Assembly: GCF_000972845.2 (NCBI RefSeq)
Contig: NC_040013.1
Coordinates: forward strand, 3,090,642 to 3,154,641
Direction of reading: 5' to 3'
From: Larimichthys crocea
Taxonomy: Eukaryota; Chordata; Actinopteri; Sciaenidae
DNA length: 64,000 nucleotides
The notes below the pieces were generated by a model. It was not told the DNA's origin, ran no database searches, and saw only the letters and a program-made list of their open reading frames with translations. Both the position numbers and the translations under genes were made by a program. Of this stretch, positions 12,721-26,046 are shown piece after piece (the first letter of the stretch is position 1; each line of letters opens with the position of its first letter).

Positions 12721-13452
12721 GGATTTTTGACCTCTTAGTGTGGGATTTCATTGTATGTTGACCCAGAGTCAGTGTGCAGTGTGCAGCCATGATGGATCCA
12801 GCAGTGGATGTAGTGGAAGTCACTTGACAAACCTCTCAGTGTTGTGAAAATATGCTCAGGCTGATGAAAAATTAAAGATTACAGTGCGTTCAGGTGTAAA
12901 AATTAATACTTTCCTGAAGATGTAATCTATTTTTGATACACCTGATGATTAATTTGGATGGAAGTCTACTAATATAGACAAACTGCATCACCAATTCACC
13001 ATTTGGAAACAAAAGAACTTAAGCTTCTCTTTAAATTTCCATAATTCTCTGCAGCACAATTTCATTCAATTTCCTGCTTTATTTAACATCAACAGTTTAT
13101 TATTCTTCACAAATTATGTCTGATTTTCATCGCTGACAGCCAAAAGAATTGTGCAACCTTGTCACAGACCTTGACTGGTAGAGGAGGAAAGAGTGCTTTG
13201 TAATAATTACATTTAATATTCAACCAGGACAAATGAGGCTAATTAGGACATGATTACATCACACATACCTCATTATTACCGTTCAGAATTCAGAGACTGG
13301 TTAAAGATTAATCTTGTTGAACATAATACAAGCAGACTTGAACTCGAGCACCCTGTTTTTACATATGAAAAGAAGCGTTGTCTTTAGTTCTGGTTGTGTT
13401 TAGATGGAAACGGCCTCTGCGTTTGAGGTTGAGAGCATCAGGTGGGTTTTTA

Positions 13453-13466
13453 GTGCCCTCTGATGG
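13453..13466 (-). promoter_or_regulatory. CTCF-like motif, pointing left
   Basis: On the minus strand it reads CCATCAGAGGGCAC and matches the core consensus CCASYAGRKGGCRS at 13 of 14 positions (T at the fourth). It lies 1.3 kb upstream of the TMEM132 start. Binding is not shown by sequence. Confidence 0.4.
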
Positions 13467-13930
13467 TTAAGAGTTGCTTCTAAAGCAAAAGGTGAGTGAC
13501 TTGGGGTATTGCTTGCAGGTCAGTTGCATCAGAAATTATCAGGTTTTTAACTCATTTTTAGCTCGTTTTGTTAACAGGAAATCTGATGAATCTGAATTTA
13601 TATTCATGCATCTGTCCGCACAACACATGCTGCGTGGGATTCATGCAACACCCTGTTTTTGCACGATTTGGGAACGCACAGTATTAATATTCACAGTTCA
13701 TTTGAACTTGGTGCACGCACTGACTTCTTTCACTCCAACAAAAGTTACTTTTTGCAGACTTGTACTTGATGTAATGGCGCTTTATTGACTAATAAAGAGG
13801 ATTAACCAACATATCAACACGCAGAGTGTGTGACCAAACCTCACAGTATCTGGAGACAAGAGGAAGTTGCCACAAGCTACTGCTGTGAGCTTATTTGAGC
13901 TCCTCCCCAGCACTGCAGCACAGTGATAAG

Positions 13931-13952
13931 CAGCAACAGCAGCAGCAGCAGC
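13931..13952. repeat. (CAG)n short tandem repeat
   Basis: Imperfect CAG/CAA triplets in intergenic DNA, not in a supported coding frame. Confidence 0.85.
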
Positions 13953-15117
13953 ATCTGTGTGTTGGGGTTGCTCCAGTATGCTGTAGTGCTGCCGTAGGAT
14001 CATTTAGATCCTTTCTTATTTACCTGCTCCTCACATAGAGAGAGAGCCAGCAACTACACTGTGTATTAAGAAAGGCTGAGGAGATTTACCTCCCCCCCTG
14101 CAGCCGCCAAACCTGGTGCTGAAGTTGTTGTAATTCTACAGATGCACCTTTTAATGTTGCGTTCACTCACAAAACCCAGAACCGGAGACTGCATGGAGAG
14201 GAATACTCGTCATGTATGCGTACAAATACAAATATTTCATGACATTCGGCTGAAAGAGCCACATTTCCCTCTGCTATGTAAATTAAACAGTTTCGACTTG
14301 CGGAATTGGCAGCTGAACGGTTGAATGATCTCCCAACCGAATCTTCATTAAAGTAGCAGAAGCATGCTCTTGTAAGGAAACAGCTTCTTTTTAGTCACCT
14401 TATGTAGCACCTAAGGAGAACCACTTGTCAAAAGTGTCACACATCATTTTACGACGGCATTAAGCCCCTGCAAAAAAACAAAAAACACTGAATTTGGTGA
14501 CCTCCCTCCATAAGAAACATCCACAACAGCTTGCAGATGCACAGAAAACATATGGCGACGCCTGTCAAGAATATGTTATGAACACTTAAAGGACAGAGAA
14601 ACAACACAGGCCTCCGGATATGCAAGTTAGGACGTTGACATAGATGGATGTCACAGCAGAGACGTGCTAGAGTGGGGAGAGTGGCCATAAACTGGTGATA
14701 GATGTGAGTGCCACGAGGAAGGGAATGTGTTTTCAATGTACATCATCCTTCTGTTTGACAGATAGAGGTAGCTTCTGCTGAGGTGCATTTAGCCACACGC
14801 GACGCTCTAATGTTTCCATTCCCATTTTCGTCGCAAACTCAGAAAGTGAGTGCACTCAGATTTACATATCTTTACAATAACTTTGTTCCTAACCATTTGA
14901 CGTTGGATATATATAGTCATAGAGTATTTATGTGCGGATTTAATCTGCATACTCTTGTATATGTCTTTCATTCGGCCTTTCCAGTGGTCCTATATCAGTT
15001 GTTGTTGAGTTTTACTAACGGCGTCTGCCGGGTGATTCTGCGTGATAATAATGTAAATGTTAGTAATCCTTCAAGTGAGTTTCTCACTTTCTAATTTGCC
15101 GTCTTGATCATTCATCT

Positions 15118-15525
15118 TTCTTGCCAGGAGTTAGATGAGAAGATTGATACCTCTGTCATGACTGTCTGATAGCAAGGAAGCTGCCAGCTGACAGTGGCCG
15201 TTTAGCTTCTTCTAGATTAGTATAAAGACTGGACACAGGGGGCAACGCGCTGACAGTATAAAGAATGGACAGCGTATACGTGACGCCACGCGCAGGTTTC
15301 TAAAGAGTCGTTTTGAAGCTCAGAAAAATACATTGCTTAGAGTGAGAACCACCTTTGAAACACTGGATAGTAGCTCAATCTATCTAGGAGTGGTAATGGT
15401 GATGAGACAGATATCTTTCACGTGACATTCTGGACGTGGATGTTTGAGGAACTGCAGTTTTGGCACTTCCACATTGGCCTCACGGAGGTTGCTGGTTGGG
15501 GCAACAGCTATCATGGCCCTGTAAA
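15118..15525 (+). repeat. Non-autonomous DNA-element copies (fish MITE-like family)
   Basis: Begins with GAGTTAGATGAGAAGATTGA and continues through TATAAAGACTGGACACAGGG, TGGACAGCGTATACGTGACG, AGAGTCGTTTTGAAGC and a GAGGAACTGCAGTTTTGGCA block. These phrases recur at 20.1 kb, 37.5 kb and 54.4 kb in this window, and I recall them as among the commonest dispersed non-coding elements of percomorph fishes. Two adjoining units appear fused. No transposase is encoded. Confidence 0.6.
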
Positions 15526-18500
15526 GGTAACACAATCTCTATTTGTTTGATTCATACATCTCAGGAGGGTTAATGTTAATAAGGCCGGTCTGGATTCTAC
15601 CTTTACGCAGGCTGTTTAAGTTAAGCTCGCCAGCTGCTGGTTGTCGCTTCATAAGCTTGTGGTATCTTCTAAATCTTGGCAGCAAATCAAATGAGCTCAT
15701 TTCCACAAATGTCACTCTATTCTGTTTAATAAATAGTTTAAAAATATGCAGTGTGGTCCAGACGTTTGCAGCTTTTTGTGATTTTTTTTCTTCTCTCTCC
15801 CAGGAACTGACAAAACAAACCAGACAGACAAAGTTTGAGGAGAATAAATACCCGCTTAAAGGTTTTAGCAAACCAAGTTTTGTTGTTGTTATTGATGGAT
15901 TATTAGATTTTTGAAACATCAGCAAATGGTTTATCAGCCACTAATGAAGACGTCAGTTATATAGATATACAGTATATATGTAAAATGTTGCAAACTCTAG
16001 AAACTTTTTTTCAAGGTTATCTTTATTGGTTTTGTAGCATAACAACCTTCGGGGCTGAATAATGCAACAATGTGCAAAAATATAATCACACAGATCAATC
16101 CACCCCTCACCCCCCATAACCCAAACACATCCTCCCTCCTGCATCTTCATGTCTGACCACAGTTTCTTCCGAATATGAACCAATTTAAAGAAAATGGAAT
16201 GAATAAAAACAGCACAGAATAAAACAACAGCCATAAAACAAACATGCCTGACTCGCACAGGACAGTCGGATTCGATACTCGCCGTGAAAACGAAGCAAAA
16301 TGCAGCTTTTGTTTGTTCATCTTTTCATCGCACGGCTGATTTTGACACGTTTGAGTTTGTTTTTATTGACTTTTTACGTGTCTGAGGAGGTGAAAGTCTT
16401 ACCACGTTTTAATGTTGCTTTCTCTTATTGATGGCCTTTGATACACTAGAAATAAATTTTCTAGAAGACTTTGTCATTTTAATGTGTTGAAAATCAGCAC
16501 CATGCTACTCGTTCGCCTGATCTCTGTTGAGTTAACAAGTGTCGACGTTTCTCAGCGGATAAATCAACACCTTGAAAAAAAAAAAGAAGGCTGAATATTC
16601 AAATCTGCTCAAGGTGTTTAATTAACTCGTATGAATCCTGGCATCAGGCTGAATTTTAAGACTAAGATTAATTTTCTAAATACATACTTGAGGTCCTGTA
16701 CTACACGGCAGGCAATTAACCAGAATAAACAAGACTTTAGCAGAGTCGGTGACACACAGACGAAAGCAAAAAGACCTTGATAGCAACAAAGTGTCGTCTG
16801 GTGGAAACCTTACGCATTTTACAGTTGGTGGTGGCGGCTATGATTCAAGAAACCGCACTGTAAAATAAATATGTAACGCAGAGCGACGTATAAGATCTGA
16901 CTACACCCACTAAAGCCTTTGTAAGCATGTCAGTCACTACATGCAATTACAGCACAGGGCTCCGTCTATACTTTCTCACCCAATAAACCTTCAAGCTATG
17001 TTGAATAACAAGGCCTCTACTGCTAAAGCACGTTTTTCTATTATATCCTGGATAAAACAGCAATAGACAAATCTTTGATATGCTGGAAGCTCCTTCCTAT
17101 TAAATAACAGAGGAAATGGCTTCTGTGTCCTTTTCATATTACATGCCTGTACAAACCTCCACCGCGCTCCCACACAAGCCGCTCTCCAAACATTAATAGC
17201 AAGTCTGTAAAACTTGAAAGGTACAAAGGCGAGACCTGAGCAAACACAGCTCAGATGGCTCAAATACACCCGGGAGCCTGGTCTGCATTCATGTCTCAGG
17301 GTCCTAGAGGCGTACAAGTTAGCTGTAGAGAAAGATGCAAAGCATCAAGCCATGCAGGTGATTCCATGTTCGAGTCTTTGACAGTGCCCAATGTGCATTG
17401 GCATCATTTTTTGTGGAGTAAGCCGCACAAACACAAGATGAAAGTCCTGCCAACGCTCTTTCTTGAGTGTAAATAGTGACGCTTACAACTGCAAACAGGC
17501 GTATTAGTTCACCCTTATTTGAATAGCACACCAATAGTTGTTTTTCTCCAAACCCTTGTGCCGTCTAGCATCCTCTTAATCCAACCCAAACTGGGCCATG
17601 AGAGACAGCTCTCCGTGTTTGGGTTGAAAACCCTGAGGCAGCCGAGGAAGAGTTTGTTCAAGCCTAATCTCCTCAGTGGGATGTGTGACTTCTTCCCCTG
17701 CTGTCGTACTCGTGTAATCTGCTGTTTGTGCCACTTTAAGTCCGGGGAGTTGTTCGAGGGTGGAGGTGGGGGTGGTTGAAGCGGGGGGGACTACATGATG
17801 GAAACTGTCATCACTGTCCCATCGATGGGTGCTGCCAGTATCCTGCTAATCCCCAGAGTAATCCCACCATCCCACAACAGAGAAATCAGACACACCAGGG
17901 CAGGCGGGACGGGGTGCTGCAGCAACACAGTGTAACGTACACAAGCAGACGCACACAGTTGGAAGAGCCACTTTACATGAAAATTGGCTCTCACGCTTGA
18001 TTGATGACTGAATTGATGTTTACAACAAAAAACCCACAAAGCGGCTGAGGATTGTTTTGTTGATTTGTGCATTTTGAGCGAAATTGAGTCACTTTCTCGG
18101 GATCCAATCTGGGAGGTGTGTGATTGAGATTTATGACATATGGCTTTCTTCACCTCACGCGCACACTGTTTATCTAAATGCATAAATGACGCCCCTGTTT
18201 CAAAGAAATCTTCTTTACCGGAGGAATCGTTCTTTTTATTTGGTTGATTCCCCCTGAGTTGATGGTGATAGCATCTCGAGGATCGCTGAGCCGAGACAAA
18301 ATTTCTAAAGACAAAAATCCAGTGTAACCCCGCTGTGTAGTCTCACATCTGTCTCAAAAAAAAAAAAGCTCAAACCAGATGGAATCTAGCTGGTGAAAAG
18401 CAGATGTTTGCTTTCTGCTTCCCACTCTGCAAACATTTCTCCATCCTCGTGGTTTCTCTTCTCTTCTTTTTTTGGCCTAATGAGGAAGCTTTGATGTCTC

Positions 18501-19059
18501 TGAGAGACAATAATTTTTACCGGAGGCTGCTGCCTTGACAATTATCCAAGAAATATGTTAACAATAGTGACATAAAATAATAATAAGGTCTCGACATCTA
18601 AAGATTTGTTTCCTTTTAAAGCCCACAGAAGAAATGAATACATCTGAGGCAATTATCAGACAGTTAGTTTGTCTCCCACATAGATCATCTGTTACACACA
18701 GAATCCCCCATGTTTTAATAATCGTCTCATTAATTTCAAGTTTAGTTATCCTAAGGAGGTTGTAGAAGAAATGAAATCAGTGATGCAGTATTCAGGCCAT
18801 AATTAAGAATACATATCTCACCGAAGACTTGTTCTGATCCCATCGTCTGTCTCGCTCATCTCTAATTTCAAATGCGTGTCTCTGCTAACAAGGCTGTACG
18901 AATGGAACTTTTATGGAGATTTTGTACACACACATATTTGTTAAATATCAGATGATGAATTCTAATTATTCGGGGCATGCTCTGACTTTTCCTCCGGCGC
19001 CATCATTACGGTTGATATTTGTGGATTTGTGCCAGATTTACCGGCCACTAGATTGACAT
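15526..19059. other. Intergenic, no gene seen
   Basis: Unassigned DNA. A stretch at about 16,010-16,270 begins with T-rich sequence and contains a cytosine-rich block, and might be a decayed retroelement 3' end; I could not support this. The interval 18,480-18,880 is homeobox-motif rich and free of long open frames, and could be an enhancer. Frames near 17.0-18.2 kb have no recognisable domains. Confidence 0.55.
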
Positions 19060-19473
19060 TTAAAGTTCCAGTGTGTGGCATTTAGTAGCATGTGGTTGAT
19101 GAAGTTGCAACCAACTGAATACTGCTCGCCTCAACCTCCCCTTCCAAGCATGTTGAAGAAACTACGGCGTAGTATGACTCAAGGTGCCTACTGCTCGTCA
19201 GTTTTTGGTGCAGCCTTCAGGAGCAATCTGGGGTTCAGTATCTTGCCCGAGGACACTTCGACATGCAGACTGCCGATCATCTGATTAGTGGACGACCCGC
19301 TCTACCTCCAAGCCACAGCCGCCCAGAAGATAGATATGAAGTCTCATTCAAAGTTAATGAAAACACAATGATTCGTCCTCTCAGGTGATTAAACTCTAAT
19401 GAAAACATACTTATGAATATTATATTCTATTTCTGCCAATAATGCCCCCAGATCTTACCCACTACACCTTTAA
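19060..19473. mobile_element. Short inverted-repeat DNA transposon remnant with internal repeat
   Basis: The left end reads TTAAAGTTCCAGTGTGTGGC. The right end, reverse-complemented, reads TTAAAGGTGTAGTGGGTAAG. These form imperfect terminal inverted repeats about 414 bp apart. The right half carries AATGAAAACATACTTATGAA and TATTTCTGCCAATAATG, phrases I recall from a very common fish non-autonomous element. Inside, about 19,190-19,320 holds a separate fish repeat segment (GGGGTTCAGTATCTTGCC through GGACGACCCGCTCTACC), so the element looks composite or secondarily invaded. It has no coding capacity. The target-site duplication is not certain; TTAA-like sequence occurs at both ends. Confidence 0.6.
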
Positions 19474-20029
19474 TTTACAGCCCCCAGAGGATGAATTGTT
19501 ATGAGCCCCTGACTTTGTCTAACACTAGTTAAACAGTCAGCAGTGCAGGCTCCTTGCATATGTAAATGAAACAGACACATGAGGTTACTGTCATAGGGAA
19601 TGGTAGCAGAACGCAAACACAACAATCAGAGTCCAGAATCAGTTTGAGCAGTTTAAGCACTAAGTGACTGGATGGGAGAGGAGAGGTGCGGGGCTGCTGG
19701 TGGCAGAAAAACAGACTGGGCAGGGAATCGACCGGCAGGATCTCCTGGAGCAAAGGGAGAGCAAGGTTGGACAGGATTTATAAAAATGTGCATACAGAAT
19801 TTCAAGATGCCACGAAGGCGACTGAACAGTCAGATGGAGTATGGAAGGTTCATCCTAACTTCCTTTCCTCTTGATTGTCTGACGTCAGACAGCTTCCTCG
19901 TGAAGTCAGGGTAGATGGATTTGAATCTAATTTCAAGGTGTCTGGAACGCAGCATAACTAAAGACTGAATGAGGGCTGGCTCCTCAAACAAACTACCTGT
20001 AACAGCTCCCACCTGTCATGAAGTTGATT
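19474..20029. other. Intergenic, nothing recognised
   Basis: Unassigned sequence between two repeats. No gene, structured RNA or clear repeat seen. Confidence 0.5.
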
Positions 20030-20440
20030 TTGCATAAGCCTTACTATAATTCGAACAGATGAGATGTATAGAAAATCCCCCTATGCTGTAGAGACCAAAT
20101 CCAGGCTCTAAACATTTTAATATATAAATAAATATAATATAGTTTTGTAACCAGCCTCAAGTGGCTGTTTGAGGAACTGCAGCTTCACCTCACTTGGTCA
20201 AAGGTACGGTTTAATATAACTGCCCCATAGCAGCTGCAGACTCTTTGTCACTTTGGAGTTGTAAAATCTCTAAGAATAACCTCCGTCTTTCCTCCGTATT
20301 CCCGCTTTTTGTTTAAACGGTGGAGAGGTTAAGTGGTAAAATGGATAACAGAGGACTGGGTTTGTTTTTTTACTGGCTCCATGACAGCTATAGTGGATTA
20401 AAATCTCTACTACAATACAGTTTAGGTGACAGCTCTAGAG
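20030..20440 (+). repeat. Dispersed DNA-element copy related to 15.4 kb
   Basis: Contains AACCAGCCTCAAGTGGCTGT followed by GAGGAACTGCAGCTTCACC. The second phrase parallels GAGGAACTGCAGTTTTGGCA in the 15.1-15.5 kb copy. It is diverged and non-coding; boundaries are approximate. Confidence 0.5.
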
Positions 20441-22251
20441 GTCAGACAAGGAGACTAGACAGACTCTTATTTCAGTTGCTGGCAAGCTGAAAGGCCTTGA
20501 CCCAAATTTAATATGTTTGTACATACTCAGAATGAGGAGGTTGTTGGCTGCGCACTATAACCGTGAAAGAGAACCAGGAATAGATGATAAAGTGATGTCT
20601 GGTCTTGTCTGTTATCGGACAAGTGAACTAAAGGGCAAAGATGACAGGTTATTTAAGTGCAAGGACAGGTAAGTAGAATGCAGGCAGGCAGGCAGCGACG
20701 ATATTAATCCACTTTCGGAGAGGCCCATAAATGCTACCCAGAGGACCTATGAGGCTGATGAGGTTGATGGAGGGGTCAGTGTGAGTGAATTGCAACACCC
20801 CATTGGTTGGACATTAAGGTCATGAGGTAGACCTTGGTAGAATCAGATTGTCAAGGATGAGAGGTGCCGGGGGCAACGTTCAATAAAACATGAGAGCAAT
20901 CTTCTCACCAGGAGTAAAAGTGCTCTGCAGTTCAACTCCAGGCAGCCCAAACAGATTTCCCCTGTGAGCCAAAAGCAGTGCAGCTGCTCATTCACCACGG
21001 CCGGCAATCCAAACTGCCATCAAATCGACAGCCGTTGCCAGAAATAGTGCTGAAAATTGGTCAAACTATCACACACTATCTGACCTCTGACAAAGCTTAT
21101 CTTGCACAAGAAAACGTATGGAGCTGAAATGATAGTGTCTGTCTGCTCCAGCTCCTCTTTCTGCCTCATTAGTTGCTGATATTGGATAGGTTATCTCAGC
21201 TTACAGCACATTTTAAGGTTGCAGCCGGCTCACCTTATCCCGAAAACGCTGCAGCGGAAAGGTTACATTTTGTGTGTGGATATCGCACCCCGAAAAAAAA
21301 ACTCTCTTTTTGGGTATGATGATTAAACGTGTGCCGCTGCTTCTCCTATATGTCTCCTGTGTAGCAATGAAGGTGTGTCGGTGACGGCTACATCTTGAGT
21401 TTGTTCCATAGCTGAAGACGGCCTGCTACAGGGCATGAAATGAGGAGACAGATGATAAGCTTCTCCCCCTCACGCTCCGGGGAACACAGGCAGCCACGAT
21501 GGAATGAATCAAGATGGGCCGGAATCTCCGAGTGAGATAAGTATGTATACACCAAATACCACGCAATGTATTCACAGCCACGGTATCTATTCGGACACGG
21601 GAGCCGGGTTCTTGGGAGTCCTGGATGCAAGTACCCAAAGTGTGTGAGTTCCTACACATGAAAAGCAGAAACAGCAGCCTGAGAAGTAAAGTCGCACAGA
21701 CTGTAAACATCAAACTTCCAAGCCTTTCCCTTCAGCATTCTTAAAGACTCCCTGCAACACCAGAGGGGCTCCACATCTTAAGCCCAATTTCCCTTTCACT
21801 GATAGAGTGCCAAGTTCCAGGAATTACCTGGCGAACTGCGATCAGGTCCAGAGGATTAAGAGGAATATTCTCTTCCAAAAGTCTGACTTTTTTTTCTTTC
21901 CACATCCAGAGGCTGGTTTTAGGAAAAGGCCAGCGAGTTGATGTCAGAGCTCAACTTTAATTTATGTATATTTCTTTTTCGTGCAAGCTCACAACAGCAT
22001 GACATGCAGGCTGAGCAGTTAGTCATCCATGTTATTAGATTTTTTTTTTTTTTCTCTCTCCTCTTACTCGGGAGGTTGGTAAGCACGTGAGGAGTTTGAG
22101 GGCAAGGCAACACGTCAATCTAACAGCAGGTGAACGGACAGATATGACATTGTGTGTAATCATGTTATGTCAAACAAATGATCAAGTGAAATGTGTGAAC
22201 GTCTAAATATTCAATCAGGAGGGAGAGAGGAGCTGCTGCTGCGCGGCTGTG

Positions 22252-22265
22252 CTGCCATCTAGTGC
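22252..22265 (-). promoter_or_regulatory. CTCF-like motif, pointing left
   Basis: On the minus strand it reads GCACTAGATGGCAG, 13 of 14 positions of CCASYAGRKGGCRS (first base differs). It lies between tmem132d and fzd10. Confidence 0.45.
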
Positions 22266-24805
22266 TGCGAGGCTGCAGCTCGCAGTGAAATGTTAAAATG
22301 TTCTTTTCATTTATCTCCCATGAAGTGTGTGTGTGAGTGTGTGTGTGTGTCGCAGGGGATTACGCTTTAGCACACACTTTTTAATTCAGAGCATCTTACT
22401 GTGCCAGAAGTGCACATGTCTTGAGTAAGGCGTGATCCCAGAGGGAATCAGAAGACAGTCAGAGTTGTTGTTTTTATGTTTTTTTTTTGTTTGAATTGCC
22501 TGACAGGATGAGACTGAGTCTGTGTGGAATGAAAGTATTTGATTTGAACTTCTTTTTCAGGATTTCCATATAATAAGGATATTAATTTGTATATATGATG
22601 CAGAGCTGTAGTCACCTTGAGCGAGTCCAAAAAGGTTACGAGTCCAAGTCAAGAATCAGAGAGATGGAGACATAAAAAACAATCTTATTCAAGACTATAG
22701 AGAGATTGTATATCTTCTACTTCATGATCATTTTGCAAGTGCAGCATAAAAACACTGTAGTATAGTCACCGAGTCATATCATCAGTCATATATATCTTTG
22801 TAGTGCATCTTCACTTCATTTTCATCGACTCAGCATTGTAGAACATTGAGTCTTTTTTATTCTGGTGTAACAATAATATCCTGCATGCAGGTAAATAACA
22901 AAAAAAAAGAAATCATATCTTCAAACAGGATGTACCTTTGTGTGCCTTTCCATTTATTACACAGATTATTTCAAACTCACACACACCTCTCATCTCTCCA
23001 GTGTGTCACAGTGTGTCTTACTGTGTGAACAGCCGAAATAAAAATAAATGATTGTTCCCGGCTTCTCCTGGGCTGCCAGTCGAAAATGGAACACAAATAT
23101 CATGCTTCAGTTAAATAACACAGATGTTTTTTGTTTGTTTTCTTTGGAACGGGAAAGCTGCTTTAGAAAAAGCCAACAGATAAGACGCCTCGAGTCCAGA
23201 GTCGAGTCCAAGACTGGAAAAAGTAAGATCACTTTTCTTCTGTTTACAGCTTTTAATTCTTTATTATCGATTCAGATTGTTTGGATTTTGGATTCTGACC
23301 TGACTCTGTTTGTTCTGTGTTTATTATTGCGTCCCGTTTAAATATTGAAATAGTCTGAAATTCCATTAAAACACAACTTTCTACTGAAGAAATAGTCCCT
23401 CTGTAATCTGTGGATAATCAGTAGCAGTGGTAGACAAATTACTGCTGATGGTTAATTAACATTTATGGTGGCAAATGTAGCGCGACCAGTCCTCTACTGG
23501 ACCTCCAGCACAGTAAAAACTATTCTTTTGTCACTTCGGGTGATACAGATGTCACCTCCAGTTTTATTATTGCTCTGCTGTCCTCCACAGGCTGCTGTTG
23601 TACTGTGGTTCTACCCCTGTGATTGACTGTGTATGCAGCTGGATGAGCCACGCCAGGACAGAGCCACTTATCACTCCGGGGAAGCAATGAATGACCCAGG
23701 AACAGAGATGCAGCCCGGACCGCACACTGTCTCATCTGTCAGCCGGCTGCGTAGGTGAAACCGGTGGATGAGAGGAGATGAGCAGAAGTGAGATTTAGAG
23801 CCGGCCCTCCTCACATTATCTCCCCTCGAACCATTGCTCATGTTGCAAGGCTTCCTGGAGCTAAGAGCCACTGGAACAGACTTTACAACCCGGGGGATAA
23901 AGGGACAGGCTGAAGGATGAGGGGGAGCATGCAACACCATCGGGTGCACACTGTTGTGGTTGTATTTCTAATTAGAATTAGACTCCAAATCACTGTATTC
24001 ATCAAGTACAATGAGTGTCAGGGAATTTGTCTTGTCAGCACCGAGGTAAGGACGTATCGACAACTCTGCACCAGCGCCAGCTAGACAGATCTCATTTGTT
24101 CTCATTCAAGGAGAGGAGGTTAAAGTTTGACTGCAAAACTTCCACTTAACCTCGTCTGCATTGGCCGCAGAGTGGCTGGATGATCCAAGGGGATTAAAAA
24201 TGCATTGTACAATAAAGAAAATAACACATCGTACATAAAAAAACACAAGTTCTTTGCATCGTCTGCATGTGCAGTTCAAGTCAACTGCTCAGTCTGTGTG
24301 AGGCAGCAAGCCATGCACACAAACAAATCTTTCGATCCGGGGAGAGCAGAGGGAGGGATGGTGCATTCAGTGGAGCTGACAGGTACCTACCTCTCATCCA
24401 ATGTGATTTATTTCCAGGCAGAGCTTTGGACGTGGCCAGTGCATCGGCAGGTCAATTTGGTTTGGGTAGAAGAAGAGTTGTCTGATTGATAGAGTGGGGG
24501 CCGGCCATGTTCTCTACGCTCGGCTCCCCCTCCATCAGGGCCCCTGCTATGGCCGATTAATCCTCCGCACACAGAGCACAAGCTCTGGCAGGGACTCTGT
24601 GTTTGGGTAAACCTCCATCTCTGACCCGAGACTGCCTTCCTCCGAGATGCAAGCTGCCTTCTGGCTCGTTTTGGCGTGAGTGCATGTCGTTAGTTTGGAC
24701 ATTTTTTACATATTTCCACAATATAAAGCCAAGCGCATTCCTCCATTAACTGCTTTAGCAACAGGGACCTGCTGAAGTTCTAATTAATCAAATACACAAG
24801 TGTTA

Positions 24806-24819
24806 CCACTAGATGGCAA
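24806..24819 (+). promoter_or_regulatory. CTCF-like motif, pointing right
   Basis: CCACTAGATGGCAA on the plus strand, 13 of 14 positions of the core consensus (last base differs). It lies 2.5 kb right of the leftward motif at 22,252 and 140 bp left of a hAT-like element, outside it. Confidence 0.45.
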
Positions 24820-24959
24820 CATCAGCTAAAATAAATTGGGTAGTTTTTTTTTTTTTTATTAAATTAAAACAGATTAGTTCAACCAACACTTGGATGACAA
24901 CAATTTAGAAAAATTACTAATATTATGTTTGCTCCTTTCCTTCACTTGATGTAAGATCT

Positions 24960-26046
24960 CAGTGGTTTTCAACCTTTTTTCCTTGACACTATCCGTCATG
25001 TTGGATTTTAAATTGGAAGTTATTCAACACTAAAAGTGGATATTACAGTACTTTTACACATTTGTCAATGTTAAGTTGCTTCAGTTGCATTTGCTTACAT
25101 CTGTTTTTATCAGTTGTTTTTCTTTTTAAGGATGGCTCTGATAGTAATGCTATTTTTCAAGTCGAGGCCTGATTGGTTTTCTTGAGGTCCACAAATATAC
25201 TGCTAAGTGGACTCTTGAAGGGAGCATGTCTGACTTCCATCAGGTCCTGTAGATCAGAGATGTGAAAGTTTCGGTTCTGAAAGCCGGAGAAAGGCTGACC
25301 TAAAGATCCAGACGGAACAATGTTGATTTGGTGTAATGCAAAGCTCAGAAACTGTGTTCAAATCAAGCAAGACTATTACACAGAACCTTGGATTACATTC
25401 AATTTAAAGAGAGGGCAGAGGTCGCACTAACGCTGGCAGCTGAGGTGGGCAGGTTTTCCTGAGGAGCAGCGTTTGTGTGTTTTCCATCATCTCGAGGAAC
25501 CGCCTGTTTGAAACGGATCCAGCTGAAGAAGCGTGAGAACTTTTGAAACTGATGTTGAGTTTGCTCTTTAATGAGAAGTATGCCTTAGTGAGATTAATAG
25601 AGAATGCGTGGCTAATTAAGACAGAGAACGCAGCCTCCAGCATCATAATAATAATAAGTTTCTGTCATGAGAAGTGAATGTTTGTCTGTTTGAATTTGTG
25701 GAACTGTACATTATGAGTTGGCACGTGGCCACCCTGACTGCGCTGGACACCACATGGTGCAGGACGCAAATAAAATCAATCTATTCCATCCATTACCTTA
25801 AAGACTACAGCGTTTTATTGATTATGATCACTTATTTCAACCGTTCATCCATTACTGTTAGATAACTGTTTTGTCCTTGGGCTGTATAAATTGACTTGGC
25901 TTGAATCAATATGTAGACATATTCCTTAATCAAATTCTATTTTTTTTATCAAATCACTTGAGCTACTCCGCAATATTTCCTCGTAAATCCTGCCGAATGC
26001 AGAGGTTCCCCTCAGGGGTACAAGTGCACCTGTTTGGAAACCGCTG
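24960..26046. mobile_element. hAT-like non-autonomous element, decayed
   Basis: The left end is CAGTGGTTTTCAACC and the right end, reverse-complemented, is CAGCGGTTTCCAAAC. Both match the CAGNGGTTC-type hAT terminus. The right end also contains GGGGTACAAGTGCACC just before the terminus, a phrase I recall from many fish hAT elements. An 8-bp target duplication is not clear: flanks are TAAGATCT and ATCTAAAT. The 1.1-kb interior shows no transposase domain. Ends could belong to different copies. Confidence 0.5.

Larger units (their letters stand above)
12721..15117. other. Intergenic, no gene seen
   Basis: Mostly AT-rich unassigned DNA upstream of the TMEM132 gene. It contains one CTCF-like motif (13,453-13,466) and a short CAG repeat (13,931-13,952). 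Open frames here have no recognisable domain and odd composition; I regard them as chance. Confidence 0.6.
20441..24959. other. Intergenic, no gene seen; CTCF-like motifs
   Basis: Non-coding by inspection. It holds two CTCF-like motifs in opposite orientation (22,252-22,265 and 24,806-24,819), a GT microsatellite near 22,326-22,351, T/A runs, and two direct short clusters of GAGTCCAAGTC-type sequence (22,622-22,655 and 23,190-23,215) that may mark an old repeat. Open frames are below 100 codons with no recognisable domain. Confidence 0.55.

Noticed and set aside
16011..16270. Possible LINE 3' end
   Set aside because: T-rich start and C-rich block are suggestive, but no coding remnant, terminal tail or second copy in the window supports it.
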